Assembly (NCBI GenBank): GCA_011800805.1
Contig: MPNW01000180.1
Location: 81,972-118,370 of the forward strand
Direction: 5' to 3'
DNA length: 36,399 nucleotides
Source of the DNA: Hirudo medicinalis
Taxonomy: Eukaryota; Annelida; Clitellata; Hirudinida; Hirudinidae
Numbering within the stretch: position 1 is the stretch's first letter; every line of letters starts with the position of its first letter. A model generated the notes under the pieces. The model was not told where the DNA came from, searched no databases, and saw only the letters and a list, made by a program, of their open reading frames with translations. The translations under genes and the position numbers were made by a program. Below, in pieces: positions 1 to 12,410 of the stretch.

Positions 1-1340
1 AGCTGAAGAAGACACGCTGGTCTTTTGTCCTCAGAGCACAAAAGGCAGACATCTTGGAAGATTTCCAAGATTTGTTTGTTTTTCTTTCTTGGGAAAAATA
101 TTTTTTGTTTTGATCACGAGGATGGATAGAAAACACAAGTTTTGGTAAGTTTAAGGAAAGAATTCTTCCTTCCAAATTATTGATTTTGTCTATATTTTTC
201 AAAATTTGTTCTGAAATTACACTGAAATCTCTTTAATGTCTTGACGCTTATCCTTGTAATCCCTAGAGTTTAATCTTACAAAAAAAAAAGCTGAAAATAG
301 ACTTTTAAGAACTGTGAAATCCTAGGGAGCAGAAATTTCGTTCAACCTAAAATTAAACTCCCCTTTTACGGCTTTTGACCCTTTTCAAGTGACCTGCTAT
401 TCGTCAGGGCAGCGCCTTCCAAACATTGGCATCCCTCACGTGTTCGGGAATGTCTCTCTTCCGCCTCAGCAACCATAACCATCCATTTCCATAAGAAGTC
501 TGCACACGAACTTTGTTTTGATCATGCGAGGATTTTCGGCCTCTTGTAGATGACTGATTTAACCATAATTAATGTTTTGCCTCTGCTTTCATTGTAATTC
601 AAATTAAAAATATGAGATAAAAGTCTGATGATGTTGTTATTATTCGTAATCAAAAATATTATTGATATACTTGTAAAATATTTTAGGGAATCCAGTTCTC
701 AACATTCAAAAATTTAAAGTTATGATTAATCTGTCAAGTTCACAAAATTTAATAGCAATTACTGAAAAGACGATTTTCGAACAAGCAGAAATATTGTCAT
801 TAAAGTATTGCTTAAATATTGTTCATTCGTCAGGGTGGTAGACGAACCAGCCTATCGTCAATTGCAATTGTAATTTTAAAAAAAGCTGATGATCTTTGAA
901 ATTATAAATTGTGCATGACATTTTTTGAAAATATAGACGAAAAATGATTGCTTTTACAATTAGCAAATAATGTAAGCTTTATTGAGTCACGCAAGTTAAA
1001 TTTGTCGACATTTCAGAAGTCTGAGATGTATTACATTTGTTTCGTTGTTACTCAACTATCCCTTTTCGAGCTGTTTAAGCGATTATTTATGTTTGGTATG
1101 CTTAATTTTAATCAAATTAAATTTGAATATGTCTTAAGCTGAAATATCTGCAACCTATTGAATATTCGAGTTTAATATTTTAAATAAATCTATTGTAATA
1201 AACACAAATTAATAAAAGTTAATGTTTTAACGTACGATTTATGTCAATTTAATTCAAAGAAATTAATAAAAGTGGATAGTGTTTACAAACACTTTACAAA
1301 TCATTTATCGTTCGTTTTATTGAAATCGGCGCAACTTGAA
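1..1340. other. Upstream noncoding region of PPIE
   Basis: AT-rich sequence with no open frame that resembles a protein and no recognisable RNA gene. It should contain the PPIE promoter and 5' UTR. One CACGTG E-box lies near 437. A short ATG frame at 123 followed by a good donor (GTAAGT near 145) was considered as a first coding exon, but it does not encode the expected RNP2 strand. Nothing else is supported here. Confidence 0.5.
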
Positions 1341-4300
1341 ATGACTTCAACCAAGAAAACAATATATATTGGTTATTAATTCAGTTCATTGAAGAAATTA
1401 ATTTGAAAATGCATTGAGGAAAATAAAGAAGTTGTGCATTAGTTACCGGTCATTAGCTAATGGTCCAACTCTTTTTTGTCATTAAAACTTGTATCTTAGT
1501 TTTCATCTGGAAGTTTTATGTGCACAAGTCTATGGTTATAATTAAAAATTTAAGTTGCAATTTTAGGAGGTTTGTCTGAGGAAGTTGATGAGAAAATATT
1601 GCGAGGTGCTTTCATTCCTTTTGGAGACATTCTGGATGTCCAAGTACCACTTGATTATGCAACACGTAAAATGAAAACCTTTCGTTAGAGTTATATAAAA
1701 ACAACCTTAATTTCATATTTTGAAACATTTTTAGAGAAGCACCGAGGCTTTGGTTTTGTTGAATTTGAACTGGCAGAAGATGCTGCAGCTGCCATTGACA
1801 ACATGGTCAGTTTTGTTATTATTTAGCAGTAAATCATAGCAAACCAATTTTATAATTGTGAATGAAATGTCAAAGAATTATTTTTCAATCGATGTTTTCA
1901 AAGAATGACTCGGAGCTGTATGGCAGAACCATAAAAGTAAACATTGCAAGACCTCTAAGACTCAAGGAAGGCTCCTCAAGAGCAGGTGAAATTCATCTTC
2001 AAAAACCTCGAAGACAGATGAATGTTTTCTTAACTACGAATTGTTTTTATTTTAGTTTGGACTGATGACCAGTGGCTCAGGGAACATTCAGGAAACAAGG
2101 AGAAGACTGAAGAAGTTTCTGTCTCAGAAGAAACTCCTGAAAATGAAAATCCTGAACAGATCAGCGAATCAACAACAGCAGTTGTGAGGATTTTAAGTTA
2201 ATGGTTTAAACTTTCTGGTCCCAAGTTGTTTGAAACAATTCACAACATAACCACTCATTGTATACATCAAGAATTTTGCACTTTGAACTATCTTGAATTT
2301 GATGATACCACATATCGTGGTTCATTATTATTCCTACTCCATCAGCACCCTTTGATTTAATGAAGTCAATCATCTTTCAAAGAAACAATTGTTCCTTAAT
2401 TAGTCACTTCATTATTTAAGGTGCCTGCTGTTACACAGAAAGCAAATCCCCAGGTGTATCTCGAAGTCAAAATCGGCAGCAAGAACATCGGCAGGATTGT
2501 CATCGTGTTGAGAGCAGACGTCGTGCCGAAAACTGCAGGTTTGTTTCTAAATTAATTTCTTGAGGTCGTCTTACACACGAAAATTATAAACCAAAATTCA
2601 AGTGCGTACATAAAAATTCGATGACGCCGGAAGGCCGCCCGAAGGGAATGCCGTTCCCACTAATTGGGTCCCCACATAGAATCTACACAACGTTTTAAAT
2701 AATACAATTGTACAAATATACAAATAAAAAATTTTATATTTTTACAAATAATAAAATTAAAAAAATAAAAATTTTTGTATTTATACAATTGAAATTGGTT
2801 TGCTAAAGTAGTAGCATATAACAACATTTGAGTTGGTTCTCAAAACTGATGAGAACAAACCACTTACATGCATAAGAACAACATCAAAATACATTCAAGG
2901 CTTACTCGAAGTTTGTGGTGCAGATTGCAATTTTAGGTTTTGGTAACAGTGGTAACATTTTCTTGAGGTTTATAGAAATGTCTTACAAAAATAAGCTGTT
3001 ACTAGTATATTATCTTGATGACCACATGTATTTATTAATGCCATTCTTGCATTAGGACATCATTAATCATGTTAATTGTTTTATTTAAGAAAACTTCAGG
3101 TGTCTCTGCACACATGAGAAAGGTTTTGGATACAAAGGGAGTCCATTTCATAGGATCATTCCTCAGTTTGTGAGTTTTACAAGAGTACATTTATTTGTTA
3201 TAATTGTTTACATAATGTGTGTAATATTTAAATATTACTATTTGTTATAATTGTTTACATAATGTGTGTAATATTTAAATATAATTTAGAATTATCTTCC
3301 ACTAACGAACTTAAATGGCAGGTCGGCCGAATGGGTTGCGTTCCTGCATGAGGGTGGTAACGACGGCAGTTGTGACGTGTTGTGTTTGCGACCTGCACTG
3401 CCATGGGCACCCTCAGTATATATAAATGGTTAACAAGAAGAGCCTCTGATGCTATGCATATGGCGCTACATAAATGAACTACATTTATATTTTAAATTAT
3501 ATTATTAGTCCGATAACACATGTGGCATATAAAAGATAAAGCCGAACATCCTAAACAAAACATCCCAATGCAAAAAATATGATCCATGCATTCACATTTA
3601 CATTTATTAATGTACACTTTCATTATGACATTGATTCATTAACATATTATAATGAATCCTTGCAGATGTGCCAGGGAGGGGATTTCTCCAATCACAATGG
3701 GACTGGAGGCAAGTCAATTTATGGGGGGAAGTTTGACGATGAAAACTTCGAACTGAAACACACTGGCTTTGGTGAGCTAATTTACCAGTGCGGCATTACA
3801 TCGTATTAATACTAATCACATGTAATTGTTAAGTAAATTGCATTAATCATAAATGTAATTGTTAACCTCTGTTGGTTGAAGGTGTCTTATCGATGGCAAA
3901 CAGTGGCCCAAATACAAATGGTTCACAGTTTTTCATTTGCACAGAAAAGACTAACTGGTAAAAATTGCTCATTTAAAGTTATTTAATTAAATAATCATGA
4001 GCTAATTTGTTGGCTAAGTAATGTTAAATCTCAATTACCAGGCTGGATGGAAAGCATGTGGTGTTTGGAAATGTCATCAGTGGTCAAGAGATCATCAGAA
4101 AGATGGAGGTAAATTGGAATTCGATTCACAGAAATAATTAACCAAATGGGGATTTTTATTGTCACGCGATCTGCGATGAGGTTCCTGCCTCCCTGCAGGC
4201 TAGGATGAAAGCATGTCTTATTGAGATGTGTTTTCAAATCAGCTTGCACTGCTGAGGGGGAGCATTGAATAAATGTTCAGAATGATGTAATGTCATGGAT

Positions 4301-4469
4301 CTACTTGAGGAGTAGTTGTACCACATACATTGTGATATTCTAACATTTGGCATTGATCTAAGCATAGGTAACTCAAGTTTAATTCAACTTTTGATTTCAG
4401 GCTGTTGGAAGCAGCTCAGGGAAGACAAAAGACAAGGTGATGATATGTGACTGTGGAGAGTATGTCTGA
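1341..4469 (+). CDS. PPIE: Peptidyl-prolyl cis-trans isomerase E (RRM + cyclophilin)
   Basis: Nuclear cyclophilin that associates with spliceosomes; its RRM binds RNA and its C-terminal domain isomerises Xaa-Pro bonds. Eleven exons rebuilt: 1341-1371, 1567-1665, 1735-1805, 1904-1985, 2056-2183, 2421-2538, 3090-3169, 3666-3771, 3882-3957, 4042-4108, 4401-4469. They total 927 nt (308 aa plus stop) and all phases fit; the human protein is about 300 aa. Residues about 5-82 form the RRM, with RNP2 (IYIGGL) and RNP1 ([10 protein letters not shown]). A variable acidic linker follows, then the cyclophilin domain from about residue 145 to the end. The active-site residues known from cyclophilin A are present: HRIIPQFMCQGGDF holds the catalytic Arg and Phe/Met/Gln, [13 protein letters not shown] the Ala and Phe, and [10 protein letters not shown] the Trp and His. 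The start was chosen because exon 1 gives [11 protein letters not shown] in phase with exon 2; its donor is GTTATT. The protein ends CDCGEYV, like other PPIE. Family assignment is very secure; the short first exon is the least certain part. Confidence 0.95.
3192..3282. repeat. Tandem duplication, 47-bp unit, two copies
   Basis: Two nearly identical head-to-tail copies lie in the PPIE intron after exon 6, starting at 3192 and 3239. Each contains the stretch TTGTTATAATTGTTTACATA. The near identity suggests a recent local duplication. Confidence 0.85.
3318..3478 (+). repeat. tRNA-derived SINE, family A, copy 1
   Basis: Intronic repeat in PPIE, related to sequences at 18636, 28142 and 36262. The head is tRNA-sized: the 7-nt arm GCAGGTC at 3318-3324 is complementary to GACCTGC at 3390-3396, as in an acceptor stem. 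Between the arms are an A-box-like segment and a diverged B-box (GTTTGCGACC). The shared core includes TTGCGTTCCTG, then AACGACGG. After the head come a GC-rich linker and the family tail, seen as ATATATAAATGG near 3416 and GGCGCTACATAAATG near 3463. SINE assignment rests on the tRNA-like head plus several copies in the window. Confidence 0.7.
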
Positions 4470-4549
4470 TCCATTTTAACTCGTGGCATTACTAACTGAT
4501 ACCTGATTATAACCTTGGTGACCATTGCAAGGGTTCATCAAATTTAGTC

Positions 4550-4589
4550 AATAAAAAAAAGCATCCTCTTTGCTGTTTAAATCAATAAA
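4550..4589 (+). promoter_or_regulatory. PPIE polyadenylation signals
   Basis: Two AATAAA hexamers, at 4550-4555 and 4584-4589, lie 81 and 115 nt after the PPIE stop codon, the expected place for 3' end formation. Confidence 0.6.
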
Positions 4590-4860
4590 ACATGTTTAAT
4601 AAACTGGTTTTGTGACTACTTTCGAGATTAACTTTTTTTCATGATTACAAGATTTCTGGATGTGATATCGGTAAAATTCAAGATAATTAATTAAATATAA
4701 ATAGTTCCTGATAATAAACAGGCAGTGACAAGAACAATTGCGACTAGTTTCTGTAACTTATTGAAATCAAATCTTGCTGAGTTCCGATCTTTTTGACATC
4801 CTTCTCCAGCAAAATATAAATAATCTAGGGCTTAGAGGGCAAACTGACTGCCTATTCCTC

Positions 4861-4925
4861 CAGTGCTCCTTAATGGTTAAGACCTTCGCCTCTCACGATG
4901 GCAGCACGAATTCGATATCAACACT
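4861..4925 (+). repeat. tRNA-derived SINE, family B, copy 1
   Basis: Matches the family-B consensus seen at 19516 and, inverted, at 28150: GTGCTCC, then GGTTAAGACCTTCGCCTCTC, then GATGGCAGCACGAATTCGA. The last part is a decayed Pol III B-box. It lies between PPIE and the glutamine synthetase gene. Confidence 0.6.
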
Positions 4926-4929
4926 TTCA

Positions 4930-5800
4930 ATATAAAGTTTTAATTCCAAGTAATAAAATCAGCACACGAAGTGCTAAGACTTACAGTAATCATATTTGTG
5001 GCTTTACTCATGGTACTATGTAAAACGATGGAGCTCAATAGATGCAAGTTTGGAATCGATTTCTATTCAGTAATCATTCACTAACAGGATGATGGTATGA
5101 CTTACTAATACCACAATTGTTTATTTATTTGTTTGATTAAGGTCCGTTGCTTAATTAAGGTGATTTGGACTTCACTGGAGCTCCGCAGTCTCGGATTTTC
5201 TCAACCTGTAATAATGGAATTAAAAATTGGGACAGTCATAATTTCTTCGAAATTCACTAGTTCGTTGTCGCTCTCTCAAAAATGCTATTGTGGCCCCCAT
5301 GGTTCACATCCTTGCTGAGCCAATCAAAATTTGATTTTAATAAATGTTAAAATTCATGTTCCCTTTTTGTGAAATTAAGACAAAACATTCACCTGAGTTA
5401 AATAAATTTGATAGATCTATGAATCTAAAGTACTCCGGTACATTGGGCGAAAAATTGGCTCACGTAATAACTGTACATAAGTCCTCGTCAAAAAAACATA
5501 TCTGGGCCATATACTCAAGAAGCGAGCCATTTCACAACCCTTGGCAGGCCACCAGTTGAAAACCCACCCTAATACATCCATTACCTCAAAGGTAACGACA
5601 GTATCAGTGAGTTAGACTGTCTTGAAGAGTAGCAAAGTTTGTTATACTCTCTCATTAACAGCTGAAAATTGTGGGCACAGATTTGCTTCATCGCTGCTCT
5701 TAGCCAAATTGTCTGCTTTGTTAGGATTGTCAAAAGGGAAATTTGAGGGAAAGACTATCGAGTGCTCTTCACTAAATCTCCAGAGAGTACTGAGATCCAT
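4930..5800. other. Intergenic stretch without recognisable genes
   Basis: Short open frames occur (for example 5344-5559 and 5622-5894, + strand), but their translations show no family motif. No splice-consistent exon chain was found. The first part can hold only the end of the PPIE transcript. Confidence 0.5.
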
Positions 5801-5805
5801 CCTAT

Positions 5806-5892
5806 CAAGGGAAGCTTTCCGTGAAGAGGAAAGTTTTCAGGGTGGTGTGAAACCCAGCTGTGCCAGCAATAGCTATCGAAAAAGTCTATTTT
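5806..5892 (-). repeat. Degenerate LINE 3'-end fragment (possible)
   Basis: On the + strand this reads GAAGAGGAAAGTTTTCAGGG, then GTGTGAAACCCAGCTG, then a segment ending GTCTATTTTA. It runs parallel to the LINE 3' ends at 27000 and 28030 (GAAGAGGAAGGTTTTGAGGG, then GAGTGAAATCCCGCTGGATC). The match is short and diverged, so this is a weak call. Confidence 0.35.
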
Positions 5893-6060
5893 AGATTTGC
5901 AGGGCCTCACCTTCCCAGTACATATTGAGTACAAAATGTCTTCTTTTCCTAAGATCAGTATTTACTATACTAAGAAATAACTTAGCCACATCTTAAATGA
6001 CATTTCATCACAAGCAAGGAAGCTTTAGAATTTTATTTTAAAATTCAAATATAACCATAT

Positions 6061-6063
<3 letters not shown>

Positions 6064-6098
<35 letters not shown>
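6064..6098. repeat. (AT)n microsatellite
   Basis: About 17 AT dinucleotide units in a row, in or just past the 3' UTR of the glutamine synthetase gene. A reversed polyadenylation hexamer (TTTATT at 6032) sits next to it and could end the minus-strand transcript. Confidence 0.9.
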
Positions 6099-6100
<2 letters not shown>

Positions 6101-6822
6101 ATACATAACCTCAGTATTGAATGTTGCATTTCATATGGACAAATTTGGACAACCAGGTAGATACATGAGTGACATTGCAGAAAAATTACACCTATGAAAT
6201 GTTTGGTCTACCCTGTGTTATGTGATCAACTAAACCAACAAGTAGAAACAAGGATCATTTGAAAATGAAGTGAATGCACATTGTCCATAAGTAAGTTGGA
6301 CAGAGATATCGAATCCCTATGGATATTTTTGGTAACATGTTCGGTTGGGATTCAAGAGAGCAGGATGAATTCAGATGAACAATGATTCATTTTTTATCAA
6401 AATACTCTTCTTGGGTTGAAAGTAAGCAAAGTACATGCAACAGTAAGCCCATTGTCATGGCATGGTTGTGAACAAGATGTGCAAGATGATTCATGGAACT
6501 TTATGACATCATATAAAATGAAGCCAAACACAAAAACACAATACACGTGAAGCTAAAATGGCAGGTCCGTCGCGTCGTTTTCAACACCGTAATTATCGTC
6601 ACGCAAGAACTGACGAATCTCAATTTTAGCTCCTTCATTCATGAATGTATTCTTCTTTTGTAAAAAGACATAAGAAAAATAATATTTGAACTTAGCATCC
6701 TCCTCTGCATTAAGAAGAACCAACAACTAACATGTCAATTGGAAATGATTAGACTAACTTAAGCCATCTAAAGTGAGGTTAAATTCTCAAAGGAGGACTA
6801 GCAAATCCTATCGCACGCAGCC

Positions 6823-9800
6823 TCACAACAGGATAGTGCGACACAGTATCTCCGTCACGCGGTAAGGATCGGCATTGGCGGCAGGTCTCCTGTCCTCCAG
6901 GAATCCTTTCTTCTCGTCATAAACCTGGAATAAAATTTAGCGGGAGTCGTTCAGAATCTGTTTTGAAAGTTGGTGTATCACTTGTTAAGTACCTTACCTT
7001 CAAAATGACTATTGTACAGCCACAGACATAAAAACAAAGTTAAATACAATTTAAAAAACAAATTTAATTTTTTATATTTGAGAATTATCAAAGTTCTCAA
7101 CAAAAAATACATGAAATTTTTCCATGTATCAAAAAAATGACATTGAATCTGCATGGATTTGTCATAGGGGATGACAATGATGATGAACTTGATGAATTAA
7201 AGAAATAAAATATCCCAGTAAAGAAATTTAAAATAATTAAAATCAAGGTAATTTCTCTTCTTGTGCATTCATAAAATTACTCGTTTGAATCTTCTATCGC
7301 CTGCAAATGTAAACTTATCGCAAATGCTAATGAGTTGAATTGAGGACAGTGCAATGCATTTACATTACACTTAATGCATCACATTAGACGGTCGCAAATT
7401 GAAAGAAGCTCGAGAAATTCTTGTATTACCACATCACATACCACGTGATGCTCGTAATTATTTAATTGTATATTTCATTTTACTTTGAAAGGATGCCAAA
7501 CCATCTTTTGTTTGGATAAACAGGCAATCCCTGAGAAATCTTAAGAGTTAAATACACACATTGTAGAACATTTACACTTCATCTTCCCAAGAAAACAATC
7601 GACACACGAGATGGTGTAAAAAGTAACCAAATTTTGTCAGATATTATTTTTTAAATATCTTTGCAATAAATATCTGATAAAACATCTTAGTGCATATAAA
7701 ATAAAATGTGAACTTTATTTTGCCATCATTTTCTTCACCAACCTGCTGACTGACTCGAATACTCGCCCCTCTGTCACCCACCCCATAAGAGAAGTTGGAA
7801 ATGGAACTGGTCTCATGCTGTCCTGTGAGACGTCTCTTGTTGTCCTCCCCTCCTTTTGGGTCATACCATTTCACATGTTCCTCATGCTTCAGCTCCAGTT
7901 TTTTCACAGCAGACATGATGTGCCTTGAAGGAAAGCAGCAAAAATTGTAATTATTAAAACCGATTCGATAAATTCAGCAAAGTTGGACCATTGAGTCCCT
8001 TTCTGAGATGTTTAATAGCAGGTCACAAAAATGTTAACTCATATAAACTCCTGCCCTTACAGGATTAAAATTCAGAAATTTCAATTTGATTTTTAATGCT
8101 CAAATGAAAGGAATGGGTTTCAAATCAGCTTAAGAGTGACCCACTTGAGTCCACCATCTTCCCTCATTTCTTTGGTGCTGAAGTTGCAGTGGCCTCCCGC
8201 TCCATTCCAGTCTGGAAGCGGCTTCGGATCGAAGGACACGTCCACCCCAAAATCCTCGGCCACTCTGACCAACAAAAACCTTGCGATCCATAATTGATCA
8301 CCGGCCTCAATTCCCTCGCATGGTCCAATCTGAAATTGATTGCAATCTGAAAAACTAGAATCAGAAAGTGAATAATCCAGAAAAGGTACAATCGGTCACT
8401 TTAATACTGATTGAATGCAAACAGAGGAGGCATCAGTTTCGGAAGATGCATCTAATTTGCATGCCTTCGTAAGATTCCAAACAGCAAATAAATGAAAATA
8501 AATGTGCAACAACAAAAATACTTATATATATTATAAATATCAATATCATTAAACTAGATATACCTGAAACTCAAACTGGGAGGGCATGACTTCTATATTT
8601 GTGCCCCCAATCTTGAGGCCAGCAAACATGCAGGCCCTGTAGTGGGCCTCCAAAACCTCCCTTCCAAAAATTTTGTTTGGTCCAATGCCACAGTAATAAG
8701 GCCCTAAAATTAATTAAACCGTCGATGCCAAAATATCTTCGTGTTCGAAGAAATGAAATCAATACAATCGAGCATCACCATGAATAATGAACCAAAAGGT
8801 AAGACAGACTTCTAGAATATTAATATTTTTAATCAAAACATAAAAGCCGAAATCAATCGTTTAATTTATTTAATACGTATACTCGCACATCCCCACCTTG
8901 AGGGGGTAGCACCCCATCAAGAGGCCAGCCCAGAGGTCTCCTGTCTCTTCCAAAAAGTGTGTATTCTTGCTCAATACCAAACCAGGGCTTGTGGTCCTTA
9001 ATTTGTTCCATTGTTTTGACACAGGTCGCCCGATGGTTTGTAGCTATAGAAATAGCATTCCCTATCATTAAATTACTTGCAAATAAAGGCTTCCATCATC
9101 AATAAAGTAGTCTTCCCCATAACCAAAACTTGCTCCTTAAACTAAATTTTAAATTTGAATATCTTCATTAGAAGGTTATAGTTGAGCATGCTCAACACAT
9201 ACTGAGTTAAGTGAAGTGTAAATGCAATGCAAAATGTAATGTGTGCAAAACAAAATCATCTGAATGAAATTAATGAAAATTAATGTCAAATAGCTTAGAA
9301 GTACTAATAAAGAGGATAAATACTAATAAAAAGGCTCATTTTAAATGAGGAACAGCAATGACTAATATGACAACTTGTGCACATAAGCAATGAGAAAGCA
9401 GTAACTAAAATCCACCTGTAGGTTTCTTATCAGCGTCATAGGTTTCACAAAGCACGAGCTTGTTGTTGCCCCTTCTGAAGGGATCGTTGTAGACGGCCAC
9501 GGGGTACAAGTAAACATCGGAAACCGATCCTTCTGCCTGTCCGGTGCTCGACCCGTCGAAGCTCCACGTGGGACAATCTGTGAATGTAAATGCTAATTAT
9601 TGTTAATACTTTTATTAAAAATAATATCAATTTTTTCAATTCTGCATCCATGCAGTACTAATTATTCTATTATGGACTACAAAAAGGTTACCAATTGACC
9701 AAGTTATCAAAAAGCCAAATATTTGGAACCCTAAGCAATCACTTAAGCTAATGATTAGTTTTCTTGCAAACAAATTCCTCCAAAAAGTAAAACGCCGCAT

Positions 9801-10016
9801 GCCTTTGGCAGACTTCGGCACATTTTGGAGGGTCCTGGTTTTGGCCCTCATGAACTCTCCCGTGCCGTCGATCCACACGTACATGGCCTGGACAACATTG
9901 GAGGGTTGCTCGAGGCTCATGTAGTCCTGGAGAACGATCCTGTCGAGAAGGGTCCTGGCCGAGGACCGAAGGGGACTCGTCGCCGACGCGATGCCTCTGC
10001 AAAGACGGCACATCAT
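6823..10016 (-). CDS. GS: Glutamine synthetase, probably mitochondrial
   Basis: Type II glutamine synthetase (glutamate + ammonia + ATP to glutamine). Seven exons in transcript order: 10016-9803, 9577-9416, 9043-8897, 8703-8564, 8329-8145, 7923-7743, 6924-6823; 1131 nt, 376 aa, all phases consistent and close to the family's roughly 373 aa. Seen motifs: VWIDGTGE (residues 47-54), the GS signature [12 protein letters not shown] (77-88), [24 protein letters not shown], and the ATP-binding signature [12 protein letters not shown] (257-268). It ends CRTILL. The first 31 residues precede the family domain, start [15 protein letters not shown], carry Arg/Ser/Ala and no acid until Asp25, and look like a mitochondrial targeting leader; Drosophila has a mitochondrial GS. 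An in-frame TGA lies just upstream of the first ATG. Met33 (MSLEQP) could start a cytosolic form. The first intron begins with GC (GCATGC at 9802), needed to join PKSAK to DCPTWSFDG. No 5' UTR exon could be placed. Confidence 0.95.
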
Positions 10017-12180
10017 CAGAACCCATCATAGTTGATGAAAGGTTGTTTGAATGATGTGCAACCAGTTGAGAAAATTTATTGCCTCAATTTGTCATTTTAA
10101 GTCCTAAATCAACACATCAAAAAGTATGTCTCTCATATTTACAGCCAAAGTGATGGCTCTTAAATGTCTCCCGGGGATCATAAAACATCTAATTTGAGTG
10201 GCACCTTTTGATGTGATTTATGTGTATTTAGATGTTCTTAGCACTGCTAACAAAGACAAAAAAAAGAGATGCACGTTTACTTAAATTAACGTTTAAAATT
10301 ATCTGAGATATAATATTAGAGATATACTGAGATCTAATATAATATATACTGAGATGATAATATACTGAGAGCGTTTTCATTAGCCATTTTGCCTCTGCAG
10401 CTTTATTTAAATCTTGCATGACACTCCCACGACAAAACGTTGTCTGATTTACGAAGCCAACCAACGTAAATGTGCTCGATTTATTTATTACAGTTATATT
10501 ATTACTACTTCACTCGAGCATGGTCACGTTATAAATAGAATAACATCTAATTACTTTTTAATGATGAATTTAAGCAGAATGTGGCAGACAACTTAGTCCT
10601 GGTTAATTCAGTGAAATCTTAAGTTCAATGCATGACATTTGCTCATTTGATCCTTTATCAGTGAATCTCGTATATCCTGGTAGGAGTTCAAATGCTTCAT
10701 TAAAAACATCCACATGAGATGCATGAGTTGCATCTGATTAGCATTCATAAAGTGATTTTAAGTTGATTGCAACATCAGAGAATCAGACGCAAGACCGTTG
10801 TCCGTCTTCTAATCAACAAAACTGAATCGTCTTGTAATTGAAAACGTTACGCATTCATTTGCAATGCATGAGTTTCACTAATAATCGCAACCTAACGAGA
10901 ATTAAAAATTAAAACTTTTTCTTAACTAGTCTTCCCTTCGTCCACTCCTAAATGTGCTTTTTAAATGTGGAAATAGCTTTAACAAGTGGTAGCACTAGGA
11001 AATAAATGTTGCCAATGTATTCACTTAAAATGAATAATTTGTCAATGATTACAAAATAACAGCAATTAGGCTTAACCTATCTATTAAATATTTAAGTTTA
11101 ATTACATGTTTCTCAATTATTGGTTATTATAGAGACATAATTAGAAGCATTAATGGACTTAAAAGAAGTCAAAAGATTTCTTAGATTGCGTTGTAATTAA
11201 TCTCTGTATTTTATAATTGTTTGAATTACTGCTAACCATAAATAGGCTGCACAATTCAAAAATCTCACAATTTATGGTCTTCATTTAAGCTTTAAAGATC
11301 CTTTAATACCATAATTACTGTTATATAATTTCTATTATTTTCATTCTCGATACCCACGATTTATTTCAGTCTCAAAGTCCTCGCTATGAAAACTTTAAGA
11401 GGTAATTAAAGATCTTGTTTGAAACGAGTTCACGATGAAAGAAGTTTCGAGTTCATGGTGAATGAAGTTTCGAGTTCTCAACTCATCCAAGACAATGAAC
11501 ATTTGTACCACTGCTAGTTGAAGTGCAGTTCATACTGATTCAATTAATTATAACCATAATTATTACAATTTAAGTCCTTTCTGCCAATAAATTATTTTTC
11601 AGAAAGAAACCCAAATCATGAAGTGCTTCATAGCTGATTTTGAATGAATTCACAGCCTAAAAAGAATAAAATCCACTTGTCTATCATTCCCATCCCTGAA
11701 CCTCAATGTGTGATCAAACCTAACCAATCAACTCAGGCAATCATTTTAAAGCTGAGGCACTTCAATTTGAAGACATTGTAAATTTTTGACACAAAATTGT
11801 GCTTAGTAATCATTTATTTGCTAATTACAATCCAAAAGATAATTCAAACGACTCATACATGTAGCACAAACATTTGGAGTGCCATTGTAAAGCATACCTT
11901 AAAGTAGAGGAAAATAGAAATAAAGGTGGAGAAGTAAGGAATTGGCTAACACAATTAATTCATTAATATTCAATCAACTGATTAAGTTAATATAATTCAT
12001 TATTGTGTTTAACATCATTCATAATCATGCTCAATATAATTTATAATTATAGCTTTTTTAAACCGGCTTCGCCATTTATTCACGCATTCAAACTCCTTCT
12101 TTATCCACTATAATTAATTTCATTCATCCCTTTTTTACTTACGACCTTCAAATGCGGCCAGTTTCTTGCCCTCGGAGAAC
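10017..12180. other. Gene-poor region upstream of glutamine synthetase
   Basis: AT-rich sequence that should include the glutamine synthetase promoter and 5' UTR. No exon with a recognisable protein motif was found on either strand. A short purine-rich repetitive patch with GATAATATACTGAGA-type copies lies at 10300-10370. Confidence 0.4.
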
Positions 12181-12261
12181 CGGACGACGTTCCCGCAACG
12201 GGACTCGACCCCAGCACCGTCGTGAGAGGAGAAACATTAAGAAAGTCTTAAATCATAATGC
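12181..12261 (-). repeat. tRNA-derived SINE, family B relic (inverted)
   Basis: The minus strand reads TTAAGACTT, a short insert, CCTCTCACGACGG, then GGTCGAGTCCC (a B-box), then GGGAACGTCGTCC. Apart from the insert this parallels the + copy at 19516 (TTAAGACTTCAGCCTCTCAA, then GATTCGAATCCC, then GGGAGCGCCGTCC). It is notably GC-rich against its surroundings. It is followed on the minus strand by a perfect-looking donor (GTAAGT near 12143), which makes it a tempting false exon. Confidence 0.55.
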
Positions 12262-12410
12262 TCCTCGATTTCAGTAGCTCTCGAGTTTAAAGCTTGTACG
12301 CGATTTAGGAAAAGGCGAAAGTTATGTATTTTCCATTTTATATTATAGATTTAACGTAATTCTTAATTAAGATTTGATTACCATTCACATACATATTAAG
12401 TTGAAGTTGG

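Noticed and set aside
123..146. ATG frame MDRKHKF before a GTAAGT donor as PPIE exon 1
   Set aside because: It does not supply the RNP2 strand and ends in the wrong phase; 1341-1371 encodes [11 protein letters not shown] in the right phase.
5344..5894. Two + strand frames as exons of a small gene
   Set aside because: No recognisable protein, no consistent splice phase, and the end of the second resembles a LINE 3' fragment on the opposite strand.
12143..12245. GC-rich minus-strand segment followed by a GTAAGT donor, as a 5' coding exon of glutamine synthetase
   Set aside because: No frame joins the GS exon at 10016 in phase without a stop, and the sequence aligns with the family-B SINE, including its B-box. 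A 5' UTR role is not excluded.
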